From the NCBI RefSeq assembly GCF_003633685.1, contig NZ_RBKT01000001.1:1-64000 (forward strand): 64,000 bases of DNA, written 5' to 3'. This document shows, piece after piece, positions 53,166 to 61,045 of this stretch. The notes below the pieces were generated by a model. It had not been told where the DNA came from and searched no databases. It was given only the letters and a program-made list of their open reading frames with translations. Numbering within the stretch: position 1 is the stretch's first letter; every line of letters starts with the position of its first letter. The DNA is from Micromonospora pisi (GTDB lineage Bacteria; Actinomycetota; Actinomycetes; Mycobacteriales; Micromonosporaceae). The position numbers were made by a program, and so were the translations under genes.

Positions 53166-54826
53166 CTATGTCACCTGCGGCAGCCGCAGCACCGATCCCG
53201 GATGGATGGTCACGTCGGTGGCGACCAACCGGGTGGCGGTCGCCGCTGGCTCGCCGCTGCCGGTGTTGCGGGCGAAGCGCGGATGGGCGCCGCCGCTGAT
53301 CTGCAGCCGCACCCGGTGCCCATGGCGGAACCGGTGGGCGGTCGAGCTCAACCCGACCGTAACCGCTACCGGGTCGTCGCTGGTGAACGCGGGCAGCCGG
53401 AACAGACCGTCGCAGATATTGCGTGAGCAGCCGGATTCGTCCACGTCGCACAGTCGGGCGAAGATGTCGATGTTGCTGCCCGCCTTCGCCGCCACCCACA
53501 GCTCGACGCTCACCGGGCCAATCACCTCGAGCGGCTCACTCAGCGCCCCGGTGGTGAACGTCAGCACGTCCGGGCGGGCTTCGAGTTCCGTGTTGTCACG
53601 AACCCCGGCGGTCCGGGAGAGCAGCGGCCCGCCGATCGAGGGTGTCGGATTGGCCGGGTCGTAACGGAAGGAACCGACCGGCTCGGACGCCTCCGGCGGC
53701 GTGTCCGCCAGCCGCCCCGCGTCGTCGCCCGCCTCGGCACCCAACTCCCCGGCACCGAGGGTCGGGTAGAGCGCGCGACTCACGGCGGGCGGCGGCCAGT
53801 CGGCCAGGTCGCGCCACTCGTCCACGCCGCCGACGTGCACCCGGACGCGCGACTCGCGCAGCCCGGACCGGTCGCCGCTGATGTGCGCCCGCAGCCAGGC
53901 GACGCTCTCGGCCAGCACCATCGGGCCGTCCACCTCCAGCATCGAGGTGTGCGTCCACGGGCCGATCAGCAGCGAGGTCGGGCAGCCGGCCCCGCGAAGT
54001 CGGGCGTACTGCTGGAGGTTCTGGTCAAGGAGGAGGTCGTGCCACCCGGCGATCACCTTTGTCGGCACCTCGAGCCGCTCGGCCGTCGCACCGATGTCGG
54101 TGCCGTGCCAGAACGGGGCGTCACGGTCGGGGTTACCCAGCAGGCCGTCGATGTACGGCACCCGCTGACCGACCGCTGGCACGTACGCGTCCTTGATCGG
54201 CAGCGAGCGGACGACGCTGGGCAGCTTCCGCTGCAGCCGGATCAAGGCCCGGACGAAGCGCAGCGCGCCCCGGCCCTGGTGCACCATGGAGACCGCGGCG
54301 ATCACTGAGTTCTCCAGCGCGAACGCCCCGCCCGGATAGGCCGTCGAGTACGGGTCGTGGGCGCCGACCTGGACCACGAGGGCGCGCAGCTCCGGCGGCG
54401 GATCCATCGCCATCGCCCATTGCACGTAGGCGAGGTAGCTCAGTCCGACCATGCCGAAGTCGCCGCTGAACCAGGGCTGCTCCCGGAGCCAGGCGACGGC
54501 GGCCAGCCCGTCGTCGGTTTCGTTGAGCCACCAGGTGAACTCGCCCGCCGACCCACCGGTGCCACGGCAGCTCTGCAGCACCACGTGGAAGCCGTGCGAC
54601 GCGTAGGCGAAGCCGAACAGTGAGGCGAAGGGAAAACCACGACCGTACGGCGAGCGGATGAGCAGGGTGGGGAAATCGCCCTCGGTCAGCGGCTGGTAGT
54701 GGTCGGCCAGCAGCGGCGTGCCGTCGGCGGCGGGAACGGTGACCCGCCCGGAGTAGCCGACCTGGTGCGGACCGACCTCGCGCCGGCCCAGACGGCGCAG
54801 TACCCGGATGTGGCGGGGGCGGTCAT
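53166..54826 (-). CDS. CocE/NonD-type alpha/beta hydrolase (apparent frameshift near the start)
   Basis: About 550 residues. X-Pro dipeptidyl-peptidase S15-type fold with Ser nucleophile in MVGLSYLAYVQW, Asp/His region (GPWTHTS) and a C-terminal beta-jelly roll (VIGPVSVELWVAAKAGSNID). Such enzymes hydrolyse esters or amides. The best start signal, CGAGGAGG with ATG at 54826, is in a different frame from the body; one extra G in the G5 run at 54815-54819 would join them. Otherwise translation would have to begin at GTG 54884, lacking a ribosome binding site. A GTACAACGTAC motif near 54860 may be an operator. Confidence 0.75.
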
Positions 54827-55078
54827 GGCTGGCCTCCTCGTGTCGATGAGACTTATCGTACAACGTACTGGAATGCGCGACCACCCCGACGTCGAACAGC
54901 CCGACCCGGCCCCGCCAGGCGGCAACGTGTCCACGCTGGACGGGTCGACGGCGCCCCGAGCCGGCGGGGGCAGCTCACCCGGACCGGGTGAGCCCAGCGG
55001 ACCGTCGGGCAGGGGCGGCAACGCCACCGTGAGACGGGCGCAACATCGCGGTCGGCGTCTTCCGGCCGGCCCGAGCAG

Positions 55079-55084
55079 TACCGT
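55079..55084 (+). promoter_or_regulatory. -10 element, leaderless
   Basis: TACCGT followed by six bases to the GTG codon at 55091, which is codon 2 of the frame that begins with ATG at 55088. If the transcript is leaderless the true start may be this GTG. Confidence 0.4.
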
Positions 55085-55087
55085 GAG

Positions 55088-56110
55088 ATGGTGCCAACAA
55101 CAGACGTTCTCACCAGCGCAGATCTCACCGAGCTACGCCAGTCCGCGCTGGGCGCGGCCAATCCGCTCGGCATCGCCGCCGACCTGGCCGACGCCGCCGA
55201 GCAGGGCCGGCTCGCCGACCCGGCGGACACCGGATACGCGCTGACCCTGGCCGCCGAGATCGCCGAGAGCAGGGCGAAACTGGATGCCGCGCTCCGCTAC
55301 GCCGACCGGGCGGTCGAGGCGTACCGGACACAGGAGGACAGCCAGGCGAATTTCTCCCGTGCCCTGCGCGCCCGGATCCTCTTCCGCGCCGGGCGCGACG
55401 ACGAGGCGACCGCCGAGCTGACCGCACTGCGACCGCTGCTCACCGAACAGGCCGACGCCGCCGCCTACATCAGCGCCGCGCTGGACGCGGGCGGCCGTAG
55501 CGTCATCGCCGAGCAGTGGCTGAGCGAGGCGGTGGAGACCGTACTCGGGGAACGCGCCGCCACGGCGGAGCAGCTGGGTGAGCCCCGCGACCCGGACTCG
55601 CCGGGCGTCCTCTTCTTCCTGCTGCAACAACGACACCGGGTACGACGCGATCTCGCCCTGCCGCACGACCAGCACGACAACCTGGCCGACCGGCTGGAGA
55701 ACCAGCTCACCAGCAGGGCCGCGAACGCGGTCGCCGGCACCGCCGTGACCGAACTGCTGTTCTGGCCGCAGGACCAGTTCGACCGGGTGCGCTCGGAGTG
55801 GCCAGACCTGACCGGGGTGTACGGGCAGGACTGGGACGAGCACCGGGCCCGACTCGAACGGGAACTGGTCCGGCTGGCCGGCGCCGGGCGTACCGGCCTC
55901 TCCGTCCTCAAGGGCTCGGTCGACGGCTTGTCCGGCTTCGCCACCCGACGCAACGGTGACCCCACGGACCAGCAGGTACGCGCCGGGTACGCCCAGGAAC
56001 TCGAGGGGCGTCAGGAGCGGATCTCGTGGCCGCCGGAGCGGAACGGGACCTGCTGGTGCGGCTCCGGGAACAAGTACAAGAAGTGCTGCCTGCCCCGTTC
56101 CCGCGCCTGA
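55088..56110 (+). CDS. TPR-like protein with C-terminal SEC-C zinc motif
   Basis: A 340-residue protein. Helical repeats resembling TPRs (about 35-150, with YADRAVEAYRTQEDSQANFS) and a C-terminal SEC-C motif (CWCGSGNKYKKCC), which binds zinc and often occurs in SecA or in adaptors for proteases. Function unknown. Start ATG 55088 or GTG 55091. Monocistronic. Confidence 0.78.
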   Translation: MVPTTDVLTSADLTELRQSALGAANPLGIAADLADAAEQGRLADPADTGYALTLAAEIAESRAKLDAALRYADRAVEAYRTQEDSQANFSRALRARILFRAGRDDEATAELTALRPLLTEQADAAAYISAALDAGGRSVIAEQWLSEAVETVLGERAATAEQLGEPRDPDSPGVLFFLLQQRHRVRRDLALPHDQHDNLADRLENQLTSRAANAVAGTAVTELLFWPQDQFDRVRSEWPDLTGVYGQDWDEHRARLERELVRLAGAGRTGLSVLKGSVDGLSGFATRRNGDPTDQQVRAGYAQELEGRQERISWPPERNGTCWCGSGNKYKKCCLPRSRA

Positions 56111-56170
56111 CCTCCCACACTCCGCCCCGGTACCCGACCTCCGACACCTGATCCCCCACGACCGATCGAC

Positions 56171-56231
56171 CCGACGGGTCGGGGGTCGCTCCGCACGGTG
56201 ACGCCGAGCGGAACGGCACCCGACCCGTCGG
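56171..56231 (+). terminator. long inverted repeat after the SEC-C gene
   Basis: CCGACGGGTCGGG (56171-56183) and CCCGACCCGTCGG (56219-56231): 13-bp perfect arms around a 35-base loop containing a smaller TCCGC/GCGGA stem. It may end the SEC-C transcript or act as a nested structure. The remaining 56232-56394 holds no gene. Confidence 0.45.
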
Positions 56232-56394
56232 CGTACGCGCCCCTGGTCGGACGGAGCCGAGTCGCCGTACGCGTCCGATCGTCGTCGCCCCGACGCACCT
56301 TCGACCCATCCCGGAAACACGCACAACCTTGCGGCATCTCTACGCACCGTGCTATTGCTCATAGTCCGCATACATCGAAGGGAGTCGCCTCCCG

Positions 56395-57627
56395 GTGCCT
56401 GACCAATACTCCCGACGGTCCTTCCTCGCCGGCGTCCTGACGTGCGGCACCCTCTCCGCAGGCGCGATCTACCTCCTTCCCGGTGGCCGTTCCCTCCCCA
56501 CGATCGAGCTTCGGCTGACCACCGGCCGGGACCCCACCGGGGCACGCGACCTGCTGATAGCCATGTGGGAACGGGCCAATCCGCGTACGAAGGTGCGGCT
56601 GGACATCGTCTCCAGCGGCACGCTCGACGAACGGGTGCAGATGCTGAGCCGCGCCCAGCACGGGCAGGCGGACATCGTCAATCTCGACGTGATCCATATT
56701 CCGGAGTTCGCCCGGCAGAAGCTCATCACACCGATCCCGCTGGCCGACAGCCTCGAACTCCTCGACCCGATCCGGCGGATCAGCCAGGTGAGCGACGACC
56801 CGGACCGGTTCTGGGCGGCGCCGTTCAACACCGACGTCGGCATGCTCTTCTCGCACCGTCGCGGGGGCGGTGACCCGGAGCAGGCGCCGACGCTGCGGGA
56901 CGTACTCGACACGGTCACCAACCAGCAGTTCGTCGGCCAGCTCAAACCGAGCGCGGAGACGTCCAACGAGGCCTTTGTCATCAACGTGCTCGAGCACGCC
57001 CTCTCCAGGGATGGTGACCTCCTCGACGAGAACGGCGCGATCGAGATGGACACCCCGGTCAACGACCACCTGGAACGCTGGCAGCAGGCTCTGCACCCGC
57101 TCCGGGACGCGATCGCCGAACAGCGGGTCGCCCTCGGCGACGACGAGAACGACAGCATGCGGATCTTCGCCGACCGGGGCCTGACCTACATGCGGAACTG
57201 GCCGGTGAAGTACCGCGAACTCCAACAGCTGGAGCGTCCGGGCGCCAACCCCAACGAGATCCAGTTGGACGCGTTGCCGACCGGGATCCTGGGCGGTCAG
57301 AGTCTCGCCCTCGTGGCGAACTCGCCGCACGAGGAGCGGGCACGCGAGTTCATCGCCTTCATGACCGGTGAGCCCGCCCAGAAGGTGCTCGCCGCGCACG
57401 GGTTGGCACCGACCCGTCGGGGCGCGTACGGAGACGCCAACCTACGAGCCCTCATCCCCCACCTGGGCAAGCTCCGGGGCGCCGTCGGGGCGGCCCGCCC
57501 CCGGCCGATACACACGAACTACGTCGCCTTTTCCAAGGCCGTCCGGGACCACGTGTACCAACTGCTCTACGAGAAGCGTGAGCTACAGCCGGAGTTCGTC
57601 ACCGACCTGCGGGCCGCACTCGCCTAG
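56395..57627 (+). CDS. ABC-type extracellular solute-binding protein (family 1), orphan
   Basis: A 410-residue secreted binding protein. A signal with twin Arg (YSRRSFLAGVLTCGTLSAG, a Cys at 17) suggests Tat export, perhaps as a lipoprotein. The body follows the solute-binding family 1 pattern (VRLDIVSSGTLDERVQM, FIAFMTGEPAQKVLAAHG). No permease or ATPase gene is adjacent, only a small membrane protein. GTG start with GAAGGGAG about ten bases upstream. Confidence 0.82.
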   Translation: MPDQYSRRSFLAGVLTCGTLSAGAIYLLPGGRSLPTIELRLTTGRDPTGARDLLIAMWERANPRTKVRLDIVSSGTLDERVQMLSRAQHGQADIVNLDVIHIPEFARQKLITPIPLADSLELLDPIRRISQVSDDPDRFWAAPFNTDVGMLFSHRRGGGDPEQAPTLRDVLDTVTNQQFVGQLKPSAETSNEAFVINVLEHALSRDGDLLDENGAIEMDTPVNDHLERWQQALHPLRDAIAEQRVALGDDENDSMRIFADRGLTYMRNWPVKYRELQQLERPGANPNEIQLDALPTGILGGQSLALVANSPHEERAREFIAFMTGEPAQKVLAAHGLAPTRRGAYGDANLRALIPHLGKLRGAVGAARPRPIHTNYVAFSKAVRDHVYQLLYEKRELQPEFVTDLRAALA

Positions 57628-57665
57628 TCGAGGTCCGGTCGGTGCGTATTGAAGGGTGGCAGAGG

Positions 57666-58043
57666 ATGAGGGTCGAACCCTGGCAGGCACCGATCCTGGT
57701 GATGGCCGGCATCATCGTGGCGGAGTTCCTGTTCGGAACCGCGCTGCGCAGGTGGGGTGACGCCGTTGTCAGCCGGTGGCTGCGCACGGTGGCGCTGGCG
57801 GGGCTCACCGTACTCGTGCTGGTGGTCGGGATAGCGGCGCTCGGCCCGGACCTGGCCGACCAGCTCGCCAGCGTCGCGGCCGCGGTCGCCACGCTTGTCG
57901 GCCTCTGGCTGACCTACCGGTCGCACCAGGCGTCGACCCTCGACACCGGTACGGTCCTGGCCGTGCCCCCGCCGGGAACACCTCGACCGGTGACGGCGCC
58001 CGAGGGCGACACCCCGGCCGGGGCGGCACCGCCACCGTCCTAG
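57666..58043 (+). CDS. hypothetical membrane protein
   Basis: A 125-residue protein with three hydrophobic helices (about 7-28, 41-62, 64-85) and a disordered Pro-rich tail. It follows the solute-binding gene by 38 bases on the same strand, so it is probably co-transcribed and might anchor or sense that protein. The ATG at 57666 has GAAGGGTGG upstream; a GTG at 57642 is in frame. No family recognised. Confidence 0.6.
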   Translation: MRVEPWQAPILVMAGIIVAEFLFGTALRRWGDAVVSRWLRTVALAGLTVLVLVVGIAALGPDLADQLASVAAAVATLVGLWLTYRSHQASTLDTGTVLAVPPPGTPRPVTAPEGDTPAGAAPPPS

Positions 58044-58233
58044 AGGTTCCGTCTCACGGACCATGGATCTCGTTCGTCAGACCGTTTCCGGTCGTTCGCA
58101 CCGATCAGATCGGCGACCGGAAGATGAAGAGCGGCGCGAGTCGGTCGGCGAACTCGTACGCGTATACGGCCGGCCGGCTGGCGCGCGCAGCTCGAGTTGT
58201 TGTGCCGGGCCCAGTGGGGCCGCCGCGCTGCGC

Positions 58234-58368
58234 GCCGGCTCGTTCCCGATCCTCGCCCGCGTCACCGCCCGGCCCGATGTCGACCTCACCATGGACACCC
58301 TGTTCGAATTCGGCCTGGAGCGCACCCTCGACGGCATCGCCGCGCTGCTGGCCACACACGCCCGATAA
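58234..58368 (+). pseudogene. TetR-family C-terminal remnant
   Basis: The frame 58063-58368 has no N-terminal HTH. Its last about 45 residues (ARVTARPDVDLTMDTLFEFG, ERTLDGIAALL) look like the end of a TetR regulator C-terminal domain. The first part (58063-58233) looks random and is rich in Arg/Ser. This is probably a decayed regulator. 58369-58620 shows no gene. Confidence 0.6.
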
Positions 58369-58625
58369 CCGCCGGGCAAACTCCTCACGCTACCGGAGGG
58401 CCCATCTGGCCGGTGCGGGTTTCGGCTGACCCGGACGCCGGCACCGCCGCCACCGACCCGACCGGGCCGGCTCCGGGTGAAACGGTGTCCGGCCGGGCGG
58501 AACGGAGGCGGCGTCACCGGTATGAGGACCGGCATGGTGGGAATGGGACCGTCGGTGGCACGGTTTACACCGCCGGAAGCAGCCGGAACACGCAGGTGTG
58601 CCCGGCACCGACGGAGGAGAAGATC

Positions 58626-59678
58626 ATGGCGACGGCCGTGGAGTTTGGCTTGGACACCTTCGGCGACGTCACCGCTGACGCCGACGGTGACCGCGTCCCG
58701 TACGCACAGGTCATCCGGAACGTGGTGGAGCAGGCGGTGCTCGCCGACCGGCTCGGCGTCGACGCCTTCGGACTCGGCGAACATCACCGCGACGACTTCG
58801 CCGTCTCGGCTCCCGAGATCGTCCTGGCCGCCATCGCGAGCCGTACGGAACGCATCCGTCTCGGCACCGCGGTCACCGTGCTCAGCTCCGACGACCCGGT
58901 GCGCGTCTTCGAGCGCTTCGCCACGCTCGACGCGCTGTCACGGGGACGCGCCGAGATCACCCTCGGTCGAGGCTCCTTCACCGAGTCGTTCCCGCTGTTC
59001 GGCTACGACCTCGCCGACTACGACCGTCTCTTCGCGGAAAAGGCCGACCTGATGTCGCACCTGCTCACCGAGGGGCCGGTGACCTGGCAGGGAAGCGTAC
59101 GTCCCGCGCTGGAGAAGCAGCACGTCTACCCGAAGACCGAATCCGGCCGGCTGCGTACCTGGGTCGGCGTCGGCGGCAGCCCCGAATCCGTGGTCCGCGC
59201 CGCCCGCTACGGCTTCCCGCTGGTGCTGGCGATCATCGGTGGGCACCCGAGCCGGTTCGCCCCGTACGTGGATCTGTACCACCGCGCCCTCGCCGAGTTC
59301 GGCAAGGAGCGGCTTCCGGTCGCCGTGCACTCGCCCGGCTTCATCGCCCGAACCGACGAGGAGGCCGCCGACGTGCTGTGGCCGCACGCGCGGGCGATGT
59401 TCAACCGGATCGGCGGGGAACGGGGCTGGGCGCCGATGACCCGGGAGCGGTTCGAGGACGACATCAGGGACGGCGCGATGCACGTGGGCTCACCCGAGAC
59501 GGTGGCCCGCAAGATCGCGGCGACGGTGAGCGCGCTCGGTGTCCAACGTTTCGACCTGAAGTACTCCAGCGGCACCCTGCCCCACGAACGGATGATGACG
59601 GCGATCGAGCTGTACGGCACCGAGGTCATCCCCCGCGTCCGGGAACTCCTCGCCGCGCAGACCCCGACGGGTTCCTGA
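58626..59678 (+). CDS. LLM-class flavin-dependent oxidoreductase
   Basis: A 350-residue luciferase-like monooxygenase. Motifs: VEFGLDTFGDV at the start, LAAIASRTERIRLGTAVTVL, FERFATLDALSRGRAEITLG and VGVGGSPESVVRAARYG. It uses reduced FMN and belongs to the subgroup of alkanal monooxygenase-like proteins often linked to sulfur or hydrocarbon compounds. GGAGGAG six bases before the ATG fixes the start; the frame is open further upstream. Monocistronic. Confidence 0.9.
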   Translation: MATAVEFGLDTFGDVTADADGDRVPYAQVIRNVVEQAVLADRLGVDAFGLGEHHRDDFAVSAPEIVLAAIASRTERIRLGTAVTVLSSDDPVRVFERFATLDALSRGRAEITLGRGSFTESFPLFGYDLADYDRLFAEKADLMSHLLTEGPVTWQGSVRPALEKQHVYPKTESGRLRTWVGVGGSPESVVRAARYGFPLVLAIIGGHPSRFAPYVDLYHRALAEFGKERLPVAVHSPGFIARTDEEAADVLWPHARAMFNRIGGERGWAPMTRERFEDDIRDGAMHVGSPETVARKIAATVSALGVQRFDLKYSSGTLPHERMMTAIELYGTEVIPRVRELLAAQTPTGS

Positions 59679-59858
59679 ACAGACCCGACGGTTGCCGGCG
59701 GCGGCCCAGACGACAACCCGGGTACGGGTCAGCCGTCCGCCGCCGGCAGCCGTAGCCGCATCGCCGGATCGGTGGTGGGAACAAAGCCCGGCATCGAGCC
59801 GGGCCATCGGGCGGGACCTGCGGGGGATCCGGCCGAGGGCCGGCGCCTCCGGCGAAGC

Positions 59859-59864
59859 TAGGCT
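59859..59864 (+). promoter_or_regulatory. -10 element, leaderless
   Basis: TAGGCT followed by seven bases and the ATG at 59872. No ribosome binding site is present. The rest of the gap from 59679 to 59858 shows nothing notable. Confidence 0.45.
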
Positions 59865-59871
59865 GGTCGGC

Positions 59872-60630
59872 ATGCTGCGCCACGTCGTCGGGACCCGATA
59901 CGTCACCCCGCTGCGCGAGGGTGGGTCGTTGCCGGGCGTGGTCGAGGCGGACGACCTCGGGACGTACGTGGTGAAGTTCCGGGGCGCGGGCCAGGGGCCG
60001 AAGTCGCTGGTCGCCGAGGTGGTCGCGGGTGAACTTGCCTGCCGGCTCGACCTGCCCGTACCCCGACTGGTGGTGATCGACATCGACCCGGTCATCGCCC
60101 GCGCCGAGCCCGACCAGGAGGTACAGGAACTGCTTGCCGCCAGCGGTGGCGCCAACCTCGGTCTGGACTTCCTACCCGGCGCGCTCGGCTTCGACCCGGT
60201 GGCGCATCCGGTGGAACCGGAACTCGCCTCGCGGGTGCTCTGGTTGGACGCGTACCTGGAAAACGTCGACCGAAGTTGGCGCAACCCCAACCTGCTGCTC
60301 TGGCACCGGAAGCTCTGGCTGATCGACCACGGCGCGGCGATCTACTTCCACCACAACTGGCCCCGGGCCGGGGCAGCCGTACAGCGTCCGTTCCGGGCCG
60401 ACGACCACGTGCTGGCACCCTTCGCCACCCAGTTGGCCGAAGCGGACGCCGAATCCGCCTCGCGCGTCACCACCGACCTGCTCACCGAGGTGCTCGCCCT
60501 GGTACCCGACGAGTGGCTGGAGGGGCCGGATTTCGCGTCCCCCGAGGCCACCCGCGTGGCGTACGTCGACCACCTCGCCGCCCGGGTCGCCGGCACCCGT
60601 TCCTGGCTCCCCCAGGGGGTCGCCGCATGA
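59872..60630 (+). CDS. HipA-like kinase
   Basis: A 252-residue protein of the HipA fold. The N-terminal nucleotide-binding core (TYVVKFRGAGQGPKSLVAEV, Lys in KF) is followed by the catalytic-loop-type LWLDAYLENVDRSWRNPN and LWLIDHGAAIYFHHNW, with the metal-binding Asp in LIDHG. There is no antitoxin-like HTH gene beside it; instead it overlaps a DUF3037 gene by ATGA. This pair is found together in many actinobacteria. Substrate unknown. Confidence 0.85.
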   Translation: MLRHVVGTRYVTPLREGGSLPGVVEADDLGTYVVKFRGAGQGPKSLVAEVVAGELACRLDLPVPRLVVIDIDPVIARAEPDQEVQELLAASGGANLGLDFLPGALGFDPVAHPVEPELASRVLWLDAYLENVDRSWRNPNLLLWHRKLWLIDHGAAIYFHHNWPRAGAAVQRPFRADDHVLAPFATQLAEADAESASRVTTDLLTEVLALVPDEWLEGPDFASPEATRVAYVDHLAARVAGTRSWLPQGVAA

Positions 60631-61007
60631 ACAGGAAGCCCTTCGAGTACGCGGCCGTGCGCGCCGTACCCCGGATCGAACGCGGCGAACAGATCAACGT
60701 CGGGGTGGTCCTCTACTGCCAGGCCCGCGACTTTCTCGCGGCCCGGATCCATCTCGACACCGAACGGTTGCGCTGCCTCGACCCTGGCGTCGACGTCGAG
60801 GCGGTCGCCGCCGCACTGCGCGGCTGGGACACGACCTGCGCCGGCGGACCCGACGGCGGGCCGGCGGCACGGATGCGGCTGGGTGAACGGTTCCGGTGGC
60901 TCACCGCCCCGCGCAGCACGGTGATCCAGGCCGGCCCGGTGCACACCGGCTTGACCGAGGAGCCCGCCGACGAACTGGAGCGGCTACTCGAACTGCTCGT
61001 GCGCTGA
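60627..61007 (+). CDS. DUF3037 protein paired with the HipA-like kinase
   Basis: A 126-residue soluble protein with the DUF3037 pattern (FEYAAVRAVPRIERGEQINV, VGVVLYCQARDF). The start overlaps the kinase stop by ATGA, so their production is coupled. The fixed pairing suggests that it is a regulator, antitoxin-like partner or substrate of the kinase. Function unproven. Confidence 0.85.
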   Translation: MNRKPFEYAAVRAVPRIERGEQINVGVVLYCQARDFLAARIHLDTERLRCLDPGVDVEAVAAALRGWDTTCAGGPDGGPAARMRLGERFRWLTAPRSTVIQAGPVHTGLTEEPADELERLLELLVR

Positions 61008-61045
61008 AACGAGCACCCAGGGTTCACAGATCGGAGCGTCCCCCC

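Noticed and set aside
54699-55244. A plus-strand frame crossing the divergent gap and the SEC-C gene start
   Set aside because: It overlaps two better genes and has the composition of a shadow frame.
59720-59725. GGGTAC upstream of the HipA-like gene as a sigma-B promoter
   Set aside because: There is no matching -35 at 14-16 bases, and a better-placed TAGGCT is next to the start codon.
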